64,000 bases of DNA from Veillonella sp. KGMB01456 (GCF_023051165.1 NZ_JALKIG010000010.1:1-64000), one strand, 5' to 3'. Counted from the stretch's first letter, positions 1 through 8,722 are shown. Made by a program: numbers and translations. Notes: generated by a model not told the origin, from the sequence alone.

Positions 1-151
1 TTAAACATATAAATTCGTGATTAAAATTTTGTCGCATTTGATATTGCAATTAGCATAAGTTTATTAAGAAAAAGAAGAATTACCTTTTATCTCTTGCTGA
101 ATCATTGCATATTCATTAAAATTCAGTATAAGCCATCATTACTTTCATATG

Positions 152-182
152 AAATTTGAAAATTTCTGAAAATTTCAAATTT
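152..182. repeat. AT-rich inverted repeat
   Basis: Two 15-nt arms (152-166 and 168-182) are reverse complements with one mismatch, separated by a single base. The sequence is built of AAATTT and GAAAATTT blocks. It could be a protein-binding palindrome or chance in an AT-rich spacer; no neighbouring promoter gives it a role. Confidence 0.5.
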
Positions 183-203
183 GTTTCACAAAAATGAACA
201 GAT

Positions 204-243
204 AAAAAGGCAGTACAAGAAATATCAGTTCTCATACTGCCTT
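204..243 (-). terminator. Terminator downstream of the autotransporter remnant
   Basis: On the minus strand a 9-bp stem (AAGGCAGTA at 207-215 pairing with 235-243) is followed by five U residues (204-208). It lies about 110 nt past the stop codon of the autotransporter remnant and would end its transcript. Confidence 0.7.
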
Positions 244-355
244 TACTTTGGTAAGATGCGCCCTAAAAGCGAGAAATCTCTATAGCGCCGCACCTTCCCT
301 GCCATTCTCATTGAGCCTACATAAGAAGTTGTTTAAAAAGGAAGATTCCACCTAC

Positions 356-1767
356 TTATGATCTTTCGGTCTTGGCTATACGAACACGTTCGACCGTCGG
401 TTTGCCATCTTTATCTGTATGGACAGCATCCACAGTAAAACATTCCAGTTCCGGAGCGAATTCCGTAAACATCCGATCCGAAAGAACGGCACCCTTTTCC
501 ATCGCTCTAAAAAGCATGGTCGCAAATTCGTAACGCGTCATCGGACGCTCCCCTCGTATTTTCCATCTGGATAGCCTGCAATGACGCCATTGGCTTTCAG
601 GATAGAGAGCTGTTCATAAGCCCAGTGATTCTGAGACACATCCGGGAAGAGTTGCAGCTTCGACGTATTCCACTTCCGGCCAGCATGTCCATCCAGAAGT
701 GCAGACTTGAATGCCTCGACTTCCTTGCGAAGCTCCTTGATTTCCTTCGCCATAGCGACTTTGGAAGTAGAAACATGATTTCCCTGCCCAAGCTTCACAC
801 TCACGCCCGCATTCACCATATTCTCTCCATTTCCAAAGCTGCCTCCGACAGAGAACGTCGTGTCTTCATTTGGACGATAGTATGCACCAATGGCCGCCGC
901 ATTCACGCCATTGTAATTGCCATAACCTGCGGCAAAATCCCACTTATCATCCGGGTCGAAATCGAGCGGATGGAGTGCTGCAAGAGCAGCTGCCCCTGCA
1001 CCGACCTTATTCACGCGATGAGCGAGCCTGCCAAGCGCATTTCCCAAGCTGGAAATATTATTTACATTATTGATGACCATCTGATTCGTGTTGTATAGCT
1101 GACCGCCGTTGACTGCATCCTTGGAGCCTTTTTCGACTTTGCCGTCAGCCACATGAGTTACCTTGTTGCCATTGGCATTCAGGCCATCCTTGGTCACATA
1201 GGTCTTATCACCGATGGAAAGACCATCATTCGTGATCTTGGTATCACCTGCGCTCAAGCCATCCTTAGTAAGAGTGACTTTGCCCCCGACCTTGATACCA
1301 TTCGTATCCATCCTTGTATCACCTGTGACAACGCTAGTAAGATTCTGTTTTTTGTTCAGGCTTAGCGCATAATCCTTGCCACCCGCTGCATTGGTTCCCT
1401 CTTGGATCTGGATATTTGCATCTGTAGTAGAAACACTGCTGTGCTGACCTGCTACAGCAGCTACGCCAGACAGTTTCTGGTTTAGCTTGCCTATCGCCGT
1501 TGTCGAGCTGTCTCCGTCTTTGATATCACCCTTGGTGACAGCACTGTATTTCAGATCTCCGACCTTATTGTCCAGATTGTTTACTGCATCGACGACTGTC
1601 GTCTTACTCCCATCTGTATTCTGAAGGTCTTGGTGAATCTTGCCTATATTGCCCACATCAGAGGCTTTCGCTACATCGGTAATGGTGACCGCACCGATCG
1701 TCTTGCCAGTCTTATCGACGACATCCATCGCAACTTTGTTGTCTGTACCTACGCTGTATTCTACCAC
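356..1767 (-). pseudogene. Trimeric autotransporter (YadA-like) with C-terminal SLH domain, 5'-truncated and frameshifted
   Basis: The first reading frame (1767-538) encodes stalk or head repeats (TKDGL, GDTKI and NGGQLYNTNQ motifs) and then a YadA-type membrane anchor (around residues 240-330: LGNALGRLAHRVNKVGAGAA, a Gly-rich strand region, GVSVKLGQG). A short coiled coil follows and then the start of an SLH domain (FPDVSQNHWAYEQLSILKANG...GYPDGKYEG). There the frame ends, and the rest of the SLH domain (MTRYEFATMLFRAME...) continues in another frame from 541 to 356. Restoring one G to the GGGG run near 548 would give the expected ...GKYEGERPMTRYEF join. The N-terminus is also missing: there is no signal peptide, and the frame opens with a GTG directly behind the HNH gene. 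An SLH domain behind an outer-membrane anchor should lie in the periplasm and bind cell wall; this layout is known among Negativicutes adhesins. Confidence 0.82.
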
Positions 1768-1769
1768 CT

Positions 1770-2120
1770 TTACTCGATGTCCCGGTCTTCGGTCATCGTC
1801 TTATGGTCATGGCAGCTCTTGCAAAGGGGCTGCCAGCTCTTCTCATCCCAGAACAAATCCGGGTCGCCGCGGTGTGGCTTGATATGATCCACAACGGTTG
1901 CCAGGACGAGCCGTCCCTTTTCCTTGCAGCGGACGCACCAGGGATGACGTTTCAGGAAGAACCTCCTGGCTTTCTGCCACACTCTCCCGTAGCCACGCAG
2001 CCCCGCGCTCTTCCGTTCCCCCTGGCACTGCCGTTCATGTTCATCACAATACTTCCGTCCATATGGCACCAGTCTCGGGCATCCCGGATACCTGCACGGT
2101 GTCTGTGGTCTTCTTGACAT
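1770..2120 (-). CDS. HNH endonuclease, phage type
   Basis: A 116-residue protein with an N-terminal zinc-binding cluster (CRYPGC, later YCDEH) and a C-terminal HNH nuclease core: CVRC, VVDHIKPHRGD, then LCKSCHDHKT. Such small HNH proteins usually sit beside the terminase genes of tailed phages and help DNA packaging. ATG at 2120 is preferred because the conserved part begins there; the open frame runs further back only into the end of the insertion sequence (2132-2153), which lies 11 nt upstream and leaves no good ribosome binding site. The gene is clearly richer in G+C than the ribosomal and pur genes nearby, and no other phage gene adjoins it. It is probably a stranded, perhaps unexpressed, remnant of transferred DNA. 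Confidence 0.8.
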   Translation of the reverse strand: MSRRPQTPCRYPGCPRLVPYGRKYCDEHERQCQGERKSAGLRGYGRVWQKARRFFLKRHPWCVRCKEKGRLVLATVVDHIKPHRGDPDLFWDEKSWQPLCKSCHDHKTMTEDRDIE

Positions 2121-2164
2121 TCGTATCAGGCTTATAGGACAAAAAGTGTGTGTGGCTTTTTTAG

Positions 2165-3286
2165 TTAATCCCAATAAATTGGAAATTCCGTGGACATATG
2201 AAACTCATTCCAGACAATGGCATCCCCCCATTGCGGTAAGATATTATCCACACGGTTATTCCGCATTATCCTACGGTAAGTAGCAGCGATTGTTTTATCT
2301 GTAGACATACATTTTAATATTTCAGCAACAGGAAGCGGTCTAGGTGAGTGCTCGTAACACCACCAATAGACCGCTTTTAATCGTCTTTCTAAGGATAACC
2401 CTCTGTGATCTCGTAACATCCCCCTAAGTTGCGCATTAACGCCTCCTTCCAGTCGATTGTTCGTTGTAGGTACGGTAATATCTACAAACGTCAGGTAGGT
2501 AAATAGAGTGTCATCTCTAATTAATCGTAAAAGTCCTGCCTCAGCTTTTAAGAGGCGTTCATGAGTAGCCCTTTTATTCCCATTTTCGTCGACTGTCATT
2601 TCACGTAAGAAGTCATCAAACTCTTCTCTCCAAGCTAATAATCCATCAATCCAAGTATAGGCATCATCTATCGATTGAATCTTAAATAAACGCTTTGCCA
2701 GTTCATATAAGGCCTTGCCGGCTATTGTTTTTGGTGCAGAAGTTGTATACCTTCTTACTTGTGCAAAAACATGAAATAAGCAGCGTTGATGGTTACTTGT
2801 CGGCCACCTCTTTGCCAAGGCCTTAGCAAATCCGGATCCGCCATCTGAGATAACAACACGCGGAGGAGCAATACGGTCCATTAATGCTTGCCAAGCTCTA
2901 GAGTTCTCATATCTACATACATACCAGCCTAACACATGGTCCTTACTACAACAAATAAGAACACAGAGCTTACGCGTTAAGTATATGCCGTCAAAGTAAA
3001 GCACATCATATACTTCCTCAATCTTTGGTGGAAGGCACCATATGGACCAAAATTTAGCGGTTTTACGTCTAAATGTACGCCCGCCTCCAGGCATATCCTG
3101 CTGCATCTGTTTACTAAATAACCATTTCAAAAACAGCTTTAGATCATGACTATCGGTGTTAATTTTGTTAGTGAAAGCGACTTTACAGTGCTTACAAAAC
3201 CATCGCTGAGAACCGGATTTCAATATACCGTGTTTTATACATTTTCGACCACAATCAGGGCAAACTACTTGTTTAATATTAATCAT
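2165..3286 (-). CDS. Transposase, probably IS256 family (IS1249-like)
   Basis: A 373-residue transposase. Residues 9-36 form a zinc ribbon (CPDCGRKCIKHG...WFCKHCKVAF). The centre is a MULE/IS256-type DDE core: LYFDGIYL carries the first Asp, VVISDGGSGFAKAL the second, and HQRCLFHVFAQVRRY follows, with TNNRLEGGVNAQLR carrying the probable catalytic Glu. The zinc ribbon joined to an IS256-like core resembles the IS1249 group; an ISL3-like origin is less likely. The frame is intact and full length, so the element may be active. Confidence 0.8.
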   Translation of the reverse strand: MINIKQVVCPDCGRKCIKHGILKSGSQRWFCKHCKVAFTNKINTDSHDLKLFLKWLFSKQMQQDMPGGGRTFRRKTAKFWSIWCLPPKIEEVYDVLYFDGIYLTRKLCVLICCSKDHVLGWYVCRYENSRAWQALMDRIAPPRVVISDGGSGFAKALAKRWPTSNHQRCLFHVFAQVRRYTTSAPKTIAGKALYELAKRLFKIQSIDDAYTWIDGLLAWREEFDDFLREMTVDENGNKRATHERLLKAEAGLLRLIRDDTLFTYLTFVDITVPTTNNRLEGGVNAQLRGMLRDHRGLSLERRLKAVYWWCYEHSPRPLPVAEILKCMSTDKTIAATYRRIMRNNRVDNILPQWGDAIVWNEFHMSTEFPIYWD

Positions 3287-3359
3287 CCTCCTATTTATGT
3301 TTTTATTTAGGAAGATATAATACCATTTTAGTCAGTAGCTATGTGGGTTCCCGCATGTT

Positions 3360-3467
3360 TCTACACACACTTTTTGTCCACCCTTTATCTTTGTCAAAAA
3401 AGATAAAAGTGCTACAAACCCAGTATCTATCTAGGTTTGCAGCACTTTCTACACACACTTTTTGTCC
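3360..3467. repeat. Duplicated right end of the insertion sequence, 88 bp apart
   Basis: An exact 20-bp sequence (tctacacacactttttgtcc) occurs at 3360-3379 and again at 3448-3467. The interval contains the hairpin at 3406-3448. Either the element grew by duplicating its end, or a small internal cassette was added. Confidence 0.8.
3395..3448 (-). terminator. Terminator inside the right end of the insertion sequence
   Basis: Arms 3406-3420 and 3434-3448 form a 15-bp stem with one mismatch. On the minus strand it is followed by a T-rich run (TTTTATCTTTTTT). It would stop transcription from the rpsI side before it enters the transposase gene. Confidence 0.65.
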
Positions 3468-3504
3468 TATAACTCAAAACATGCTAAATATTGGTTAGCA
3501 GCAT

Positions 3505-3534
3505 GAAAAAACTGCCACCGGAAACCGGTGGCAG
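3505..3534 (-). terminator. Terminator of rplM-rpsI
   Basis: A 10-bp GC-rich stem (CTGCCACCGG and CCGGTGGCAG) with a short loop is followed on the minus strand by six U residues. It lies about 80 nt past the rpsI stop codon. Confidence 0.85.
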
Positions 3535-3616
3535 ATACAAAACTAATTTTATTTTTTCGAGTGTCTACTTGACGGGTAGCAGTTCAAAGCCTGTAGGGGT
3601 TTTGAAAAAGCAAGTA

Positions 3617-4009
3617 TTAACGTTTCGAGAACTGGGATGCTTTACGAGCTTTTTTGAGACCGTATTTTTTACGTTCTTTCATACGTGGGTCACGAGTCAA
3701 GAAACCGGCTTTTTTGAGGGACTGACGAAGTTCTTCGTCAACGCCGAGCAACGCACGGGAAATACCGTGACGGATTGCACCTGCTTGACCGGATGGACCG
3801 CCACCTTCAACGCTGGCGATTACATCATATTGTTCAACCGTACCGGTAAGGTTAAGCGGTTGTTTTACAATCAATTCCAAAGTCTTACGACCGAAGTATT
3901 CGTTTAATTCACGTTTGTTAATCGTGATTTTACCTGTGCCCGGTACCAGACGAACTCTGGCAACGGAAGATTTTCTACGGCCTGTACCGTAGTACTGAGC
4001 TACTGCCAT
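3617..4009 (-). CDS. rpsI: 30S ribosomal protein S9
   Basis: 130 residues, the usual length. It begins [16 protein letters not shown] and ends in the basic tail [11 protein letters not shown], which reaches into the ribosomal P site. It also shows the conserved [19 protein letters not shown] segment. The gene follows rplM by 23 nt in the standard bacterial pair, and the terminator at 3505-3534 ends the transcript. Confidence 0.98.
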   Translation of the reverse strand: MAVAQYYGTGRRKSSVARVRLVPGTGKITINKRELNEYFGRKTLELIVKQPLNLTGTVEQYDVIASVEGGGPSGQAGAIRHGISRALLGVDEELRQSLKKAGFLTRDPRMKERKKYGLKKARKASQFSKR

Positions 4010-4032
4010 GTGTATGTTCCTCCTCCCGGAAA

Positions 4033-4473
4033 TTACCGAATATCAAATTCCAAAACTTCAGGTTTCTGAGCTGCATGTGGATGTTCAGGACCTGCATAAA
4101 CGTTCAATTTGCGATAAATCTGAGCGCCTAATTTGTTCTTAGGAAGCATCCCGCGAACTGCCATTTCCACAACGCGTTCAGGGTGTTTTGCCAACATGTT
4201 ACCAAGAGTAACGAATGTGGAACCGCCCGGATAACCGGAATGACGGAAATACATTTTCTGTTCTAATTTTTTACCTGTGAAACGAACTTTCTCAGCGTTG
4301 ATTACGATAACGTGGTCACCGGTGTCAACATGTGGTGTGAAAGCTGGTTTATTTTTGCCCCGAAGAACTTTAGCTACTTCGGCAGCAAGGCGTCCTAAAG
4401 TTTTACCTTCAGCGTCAACAACATACCATTTCCGTTCGATAGTGTTCGGATTGGCCATATATGTGGTTTTCAT
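4033..4473 (-). CDS. rplM: 50S ribosomal protein L13
   Basis: 146 residues. It shows the L13 signatures [18 protein letters not shown] near the start, [18 protein letters not shown] in the middle and [12 protein letters not shown] near residue 105. A strong Shine-Dalgarno (AGGAGGAA) lies upstream of ATG 4473, and a sigma-70 type promoter lies about 95 nt upstream (4569-4598). It is first gene of the rplM-rpsI operon. L13 binds 23S rRNA early in large-subunit assembly. Confidence 0.98.
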   Translation of the reverse strand: MKTTYMANPNTIERKWYVVDAEGKTLGRLAAEVAKVLRGKNKPAFTPHVDTGDHVIVINAEKVRFTGKKLEQKMYFRHSGYPGGSTFVTLGNMLAKHPERVVEMAVRGMLPKNKLGAQIYRKLNVYAGPEHPHAAQKPEVLEFDIR

Positions 4474-4568
4474 GCTGCTAATTCCTCCTCATAACGACTA
4501 ACTTTACCAAAAAGCATCCTGCTCTCTTTCCGGGGCTAATGGAATAAGATTCAAATGCTTACCGAAAT

Positions 4569-4598
4569 ATTATACATGGTTAACATCAGTGATGTCAA
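4569..4598 (-). promoter_or_regulatory. Promoter of rplM-rpsI
   Basis: On the minus strand TTGACA (4593-4598) and TATAAT (4569-4574) are both exact consensus hexamers, separated by 18 bp. The implied leader of about 90 nt is long enough for ribosomal-protein autoregulation, but no structure was identified in it. Confidence 0.85.
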
Positions 4599-4628
4599 CC
4601 ACATTTTAATATTTCTAGATATAATAAT

Positions 4629-4680
4629 TTTTGCCCTACTTAGAATACTCTCGATAGAGAGAGTACCCCGTTCGGGCAAA
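4629..4680 (-). terminator. Hairpin downstream of murB, probable terminator
   Basis: An 8-bp outer stem (TTTTGCCC and GGGCAAAA) encloses an inner stem (TACTCTC and GAGAGAGTA). It lies between murB and the rplM promoter. The U tract on the minus strand is imperfect (AAAAATTATTAT), so termination may be weak. Confidence 0.5.
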
Positions 4681-4749
4681 AGCTTATATAAATTTTTTAC
4701 TCCTCTTCAATGATTCAAGAGGCGTTTCGCGTACAAAATCAAAATATTC

Positions 4750-5688
4750 TTACTTTTGAGCCTTTTCACCGATAATGCGCACTTCCGTCTCCAGATTAAC
4801 GCCATGTGCTTCCGCAACCCGGGCCTGGACACTGTGAATTAAATTCAGCACATCCTCAGCCGATGCCTGTCCTTTATTAATAACAAAACCGGCGTGTTTT
4901 TGGGACACTTCCGCATCACCCACAGCGAGGCCCTTAAGACCGGTCTGCTCAATGAGCGTCCCTGCAAAATATCCCGGTGGCCGTTTAAACGTAGATCCCG
5001 CACTGGCATATTCAAGGGGTTGCTTACTCTCACGGCGTTGCGTAAAATCTTCCATGAGGGCCAAGATTTCATCCTTATCGCCATCTTTTAAGCGAATATC
5101 TACTTCGCCAATGATTTCATGACTTTCATGAAAACGACTGTGACGGTAAGCAAACGCCAATTCTTCCGCGCTGTATTCTCTTACCTGACCGGCCATATCA
5201 ACGGCACGTACCTTGGTTACTACCTGACACATTTCACCACCATAGGCGCCGGCATTCATGAATACAGCACCACCGAGCGTGCCCGGAATGCCGATGGCAA
5301 ATTCCAAGCCCGTAAGACCGGCCGCATAGGCAAACTCCGACGCGTCTTTTAACATATAACCGGCGCTGATGGTTAACACCCCATCAATCGCTGCCATAGT
5401 CTCACGCATATCACTTAACGATAAAACGACACCGCGAATGCCGCCATCCAGCACCAATACGTTGGAACCACTGCCCAACACGGTAAGCGGTACACCCGCT
5501 TTATGAATAGCTGCCAATACTTGGCTCAACTGTAACATGGTCTGCGGCGTCACGAAAATATCCGCAGGCCCGCCGATTTTAAACGTCGTATGAGCTGACA
5601 AAGGCTCATCGCAGCACAGTGAACCGGGTGCAACCAAATGCTGTAAATCAGTATAAAGATCTTGTAGATTACTGTTTATCTTTTTCAA
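4750..5688 (-). CDS. murB: UDP-N-acetylenolpyruvoylglucosamine reductase
   Basis: 312 residues. MurB reduces the enolpyruvyl group of UDP-GlcNAc-enolpyruvate with NADPH, completing UDP-N-acetylmuramate for peptidoglycan. The FAD-binding half shows TTFKIGGPADIFV, LGSGSNVLVLDGG and GIPGTLGGAVFMNAGAYGGEM. The substrate half shows YRHSRFH, SAGSTFKRPPGYFAG with the catalytic Ser, and LETEVR with the catalytic Glu. The start overlaps the end of the YlbF-family gene by 20 nt, so the two are probably translationally coupled. Confidence 0.96.
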   Translation of the reverse strand: MKKINSNLQDLYTDLQHLVAPGSLCCDEPLSAHTTFKIGGPADIFVTPQTMLQLSQVLAAIHKAGVPLTVLGSGSNVLVLDGGIRGVVLSLSDMRETMAAIDGVLTISAGYMLKDASEFAYAAGLTGLEFAIGIPGTLGGAVFMNAGAYGGEMCQVVTKVRAVDMAGQVREYSAEELAFAYRHSRFHESHEIIGEVDIRLKDGDKDEILALMEDFTQRRESKQPLEYASAGSTFKRPPGYFAGTLIEQTGLKGLAVGDAEVSQKHAGFVINKGQASAEDVLNLIHSVQARVAEAHGVNLETEVRIIGEKAQK

Positions 5689-6022
5689 GAATTTTCATTC
5701 CTTCTGTAATAGGTTCACTGATAATACGATAAATATCATTGGAAACTTGAGTCCAGCGTACATGAGCTTGTAAATACGCTTGAGCACCGGAGTTAGCTTG
5801 AATCATAGGCATTAATTCTTCCAATTTTTTACCGATTTCTTCCGCTTCAGGTGCTTCTGCCATTTTAGCGTATTCCCATTGCATCTGTTGCATCAAGAAT
5901 TGTTCAATTAAACCTTTAGCAGTGCTGTCACCTTCAACAGCAGCTTGCGCATCCATCAACGCTTTATATTCTTCACTTTCACGCATTGCTTTTTGTAATT
6001 CGTAAGCCTTATCGTAATTCAT
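5669..6022 (-). CDS. YlbF/YmcA family protein
   Basis: 117 residues, mostly helical. It matches the YlbF/YmcA family in length and pattern (AYELQKAMRESEEYKAL, then a hydrophobic helical middle and LQAHVRWTQVSNDIYRII). In Bacillus these proteins form the Y-complex that modulates RNase Y, biofilm and competence; the role in this organism is not known. It lies between trmL (3 nt) and murB (20 nt overlap), so all three are probably co-transcribed. Confidence 0.85.
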   Translation of the reverse strand: MNYDKAYELQKAMRESEEYKALMDAQAAVEGDSTAKGLIEQFLMQQMQWEYAKMAEAPEAEEIGKKLEELMPMIQANSGAQAYLQAHVRWTQVSNDIYRIISEPITEGMKILEKDKQ

Positions 6023-6025
6023 TTT

Positions 6026-6517
6026 TTAAATTCCACCTTTCATTGTTAAATGACCAAAGTTTCTTAAATCCGGAAAATTCAACTGGCGCATCGCTTCATA
6101 GGCGATAATCGCCACCGAATTGGATAAATTCAAGGATCGGGCTTCCGCAATCATGGGGATGCGAATTGTGTGGTCATAATTCGCCGCCAACAAGTCTTCC
6201 GGTAACCCTTTAGTTTCTTTACCGAAAACCAACATGTCGCCGATTTGATACTCTACTTCGGCATAGGTATGTTTCGCTTTAGTCGTTGCATAGAAATAAC
6301 GACGATCGGGATATTTATCATATACTTCTTGTAAGTTACCATGAACCTGTACATCCACCAGATCCCAATAATCGAGACCGGCTCGTTTTAAGTATTTATC
6401 TTCCAACTTAAAACCCAACGGTTTTACCAAATGTAAGGTCATGTGATTGGCCGCGCAAAGGCGGGCAATATTTCCTGTATTACCGGGAATTTCCGGTTCT
6501 ACCAATACAATTTCCAT
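6026..6517 (-). CDS. trmL: tRNA (cytidine/uridine-34 2'-O)-methyltransferase
   Basis: 163 residues. A single-domain SPOUT methyltransferase with the family motifs VLVEPEIPGNTGNIARLCAA at the start, LVFGKETKGLP in the middle and IRIPM...RSLNLSNSVAIIAYEAMRQ in the C-terminal trefoil knot that binds S-adenosylmethionine. It methylates the wobble ribose of leucine tRNAs. It is first of the trmL-ylbF-murB cluster. Confidence 0.95.
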   Translation of the reverse strand: MEIVLVEPEIPGNTGNIARLCAANHMTLHLVKPLGFKLEDKYLKRAGLDYWDLVDVQVHGNLQEVYDKYPDRRYFYATTKAKHTYAEVEYQIGDMLVFGKETKGLPEDLLAANYDHTIRIPMIAEARSLNLSNSVAIIAYEAMRQLNFPDLRNFGHLTMKGGI

Positions 6518-6654
6518 AATACACTCTTTTCTGTCATTGAATCTATTTAGTCTAATATCTTATTTTACCTAATTATGGAGTATGGTTCAAGTCTTTATTG
6601 AGGATAGGGTACTTTATCTTTGAAAACACCACTTAGTATATTTCATTCTAAAAT

Positions 6655-7143
6655 TTACTTAGCCGGTCGATTATTATTAACAAAATGACCGCTCTTGCCA
6701 CCCGCTTTTTCCACTAAATAAACAGGCCCCATAACCATACTCTTGTCGATGGCTTTGCACATATCGAATACCGCAAGGAGCCCCACTTGTACAGCGGTTA
6801 ACGCTTCCATTTCGACTCCGGTTTGACCTGATGTTTTAACCGTAGCTTCAATGCGCACGGCCCGGCGTTTTTCATCAAGCTCACAAATAACAGCCACCTT
6901 GCTGAGCATCAAAGGATGACACAAAGGGATTAAATCCGATGTTTTCTTGGCGCCCATAATCGCCGCCAGTTGAGCCACCGCCAAAACATCGCCTTTTTTC
7001 ATAGTCCCCGCCTTAATGCGCTCATAAATTTCCGCATTAACCGAAATATAGCCTTCCGCCACCGCCGTTCGGGCCGTCACCGCCTTTTCACTCACATCTA
7101 CCATGCGAGCATTACCGGCTTCATCAAAATGTGTCAATTCCAT
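6655..7143 (-). CDS. moaC: Cyclic pyranopterin monophosphate synthase
   Basis: 162 residues, full length. MoaC makes cyclic pyranopterin monophosphate in the first stage of molybdenum cofactor synthesis. Visible signatures are [46 protein letters not shown] with the active-site region, and [17 protein letters not shown]...DMCKAIDK. The gene stands alone here, divergent from the UPF0173 hydrolase; no other molybdopterin gene lies in the window. Confidence 0.96.
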   Translation of the reverse strand: MELTHFDEAGNARMVDVSEKAVTARTAVAEGYISVNAEIYERIKAGTMKKGDVLAVAQLAAIMGAKKTSDLIPLCHPLMLSKVAVICELDEKRRAVRIEATVKTSGQTGVEMEALTAVQVGLLAVFDMCKAIDKSMVMGPVYLVEKAGGKSGHFVNNNRPAK

Positions 7144-7290
7144 AATCTATCCTCTATTATTTCCAACAGCTTACAATATGTAAAATCCATATAGTATGAA
7201 ATATGTAAAATTTATGTAATTCAATCTATTTCTATGGTATCATTAATTATAACAGTAGTCTAATATTTAAATCACAAGGAGGCGTCTTTT

Positions 7291-7962
7291 ATGGAAGTCA
7301 AATTAACGTATTACGGTCATTCTACCTTTATGTTATCCAACGGCGAAATATCTATCGTATTTGATCCGTTCTTCAACGGCAATACTTGGGAAAAAGCCAA
7401 ACCGGAAGATATTAAATGCCAATATATTTTTATCAGCCACGGCCACGGCGACCATTACGGCGATGCGGACCTTATTGGCAAAGCCAATGATGCCCTCGTA
7501 ATATCTACCGCCGAAGTGGCGCACAAAGCCGAAGAGGCCGGTCTTAAAGCTCACGCCATGCATTTGGGCGGCAAACACGACTTTGAATTCGGTTCCATCC
7601 GCCTTACCCCTGCCTTCCACGGTGCCGGTATTCCGGGCGGTCATGCAGCAGGCGTTATCGTTACTTTCTACGATAAAACACTCTACTTTGCCGGCGATAC
7701 GGCTTTCTTCAGCGATATGCAGTACTTAAATCGCTTTGGTCAATTGGATTACGCATTATTACCAATTGGCGATAACTTTACCATGGGACCGGAAGATGCG
7801 CTACTCGCAGCGTCCCTCATCAAAGCAGACGTAACCATTCCGATTCACTACAAAACTTGGCCGGTTATCGACGAAGAGCCGGATGCCTTTGTGGCAGAAC
7901 TAAAAGCTAAGCACAATCAAAAAGGCCTCGTAGTTGAACCCGGTTCGACGATTACACTGTAA
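7291..7962 (+). CDS. UPF0173 metal-dependent hydrolase (metallo-beta-lactamase fold)
   Basis: 223 residues. The metal-binding loop reads ISHGHGDHYGD (HxHxDH class). The start YYGHSTFML and the later GDTAFFSDMQ, LPIGDNFTMGPEDA and IPIHYKTWPVI are typical of UPF0173 (UlaG-like) proteins. The physiological substrate is unknown. An AAGGAGG Shine-Dalgarno precedes ATG 7291, and a strong terminator follows at 8000-8050. Confidence 0.92.
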   Translation: MEVKLTYYGHSTFMLSNGEISIVFDPFFNGNTWEKAKPEDIKCQYIFISHGHGDHYGDADLIGKANDALVISTAEVAHKAEEAGLKAHAMHLGGKHDFEFGSIRLTPAFHGAGIPGGHAAGVIVTFYDKTLYFAGDTAFFSDMQYLNRFGQLDYALLPIGDNFTMGPEDALLAASLIKADVTIPIHYKTWPVIDEEPDAFVAELKAKHNQKGLVVEPGSTITL

Positions 7963-7999
7963 AAACAGCCCAGCATAAATCAGTCGCTAATTAAACATC

Positions 8000-8050
8000 A
8001 TGGCAGTACCTATTATTTTATCGTAATAGGTACTGCCATTTTTATTTTAC
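8000..8050 (+). terminator. Terminator of the UPF0173 hydrolase gene
   Basis: A 16-bp perfect stem (8000-8015 with 8024-8039, containing ATGGCAGTACC) is followed by TTTTTATTTT on the plus strand. Confidence 0.92.
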
Positions 8051-8167
8051 AATCACTTTTTTCAATATAATTTAACCACGTGCCAAAACGCCGATTTTTA
8101 TATCAAACATATCCATAAATCAATAATATCAATCTACAGACCATGGCCTATAGTCTATCAAAAGCCA

Positions 8168-8214
8168 AAAAGGAGCTGATCTCAACGTAGAACATTGAGA
8201 CCGAACTCCTTTTT
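8168..8214. terminator. Bidirectional terminator between the hydrolase and XRE genes
   Basis: Outer arms AAAAAGGAG and CTCCTTTTT and inner arms TCTCAA and TTGAGA form a stem with T runs on both strands. It would end the XRE transcript on the minus strand and back up the hydrolase terminator. No gene is seen elsewhere in 8051-8359. Confidence 0.75.
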
Positions 8215-8359
8215 AGTACTTCGTCTATTTTAATGCATACATACCATTACTCACAACTAAAAATCAATTCGATGTATTCATTACTGTATTATGAATAGGC
8301 TAAATATAGCTACAACTACTATAGTCATTCATATCAATTCGATTACCTTATGGGGCACC

Positions 8360-8722
8360 TTATTTCTCGACTTTATCGACTACCGGGTCGTATTTTTCAA
8401 AAAAAGCGGCCAACTGCTTGCGCAGTTGTTGACGCTGTGACGGCTTCAAGGCGTATCGTTTGCCATTAAAAGCTATTTCCTTGTTTTTAATAACAGCCCA
8501 TAAGTCGTAAACCAGAGGTGCACTAGGCTTAACCTCAGCCAATTCATCTAAGGATACACCATAATATACGGCTAATTGCTTCAACGTTTCTAAATCGGGC
8601 TCGCGATAACCGGTTTCATAGTTGGAAAGGGCTGCATTGCTAATCCCTACACTATGTGCTACTTCCAACTGGCTTTTGCCGGTCCTCGTCCGAACTCGTT
8701 TAAGATTTTTGTATAACGCCAT
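8360..8722 (-). CDS. XRE-family transcriptional regulator
   Basis: 120 residues. Residues 5-62 are a Cro/C1-type helix-turn-helix (LKRVRTRTGKSQLEVAHSVGISNAALSNYETGYREPDLETLKQLAVYYGVSLDEL). The C-terminal 50 residues are basic with helical stretches and no recognised domain. It is a single gene between the purD end and the hydrolase. A 16-bp palindrome (CCTATT/AATAGG, 8793-8808) lies upstream of its start and could be its operator. Targets are unknown. Confidence 0.88.
   Translation of the reverse strand: MALYKNLKRVRTRTGKSQLEVAHSVGISNAALSNYETGYREPDLETLKQLAVYYGVSLDELAEVKPSAPLVYDLWAVIKNKEIAFNGKRYALKPSQRQQLRKQLAAFFEKYDPVVDKVEK

Larger units (their letters stand above)
1..355. other. Non-coding AT-rich left edge
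   Basis: No convincing gene is seen. The stretch holds an AT-rich inverted repeat (152-182) and the terminator at 204-243. The remainder shows no clear promoter or RNA structure. Confidence 0.6.
2132..3472 (-). mobile_element. Insertion sequence with perfect 22-bp terminal inverted repeats
   Basis: The ends at 2132-2153 and 3451-3472 are perfect 22-bp inverted repeats (outer part TTATAGGACAAAAAG). They enclose one transposase gene. The central TATA at each tip is itself palindromic, so a short target duplication cannot be separated from the repeat; no 8-bp duplication is visible. The element lies between the HNH gene and the rpsI terminator. A second exact copy of 20 bp of the right end occurs inside it at 3360-3379. 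Confidence 0.85.

Noticed and set aside
625-1098. Plus-strand 157-residue frame opposite the autotransporter
   Set aside because: The composition is that of a shadow frame, and the minus-strand frame has clear YadA and SLH motifs.
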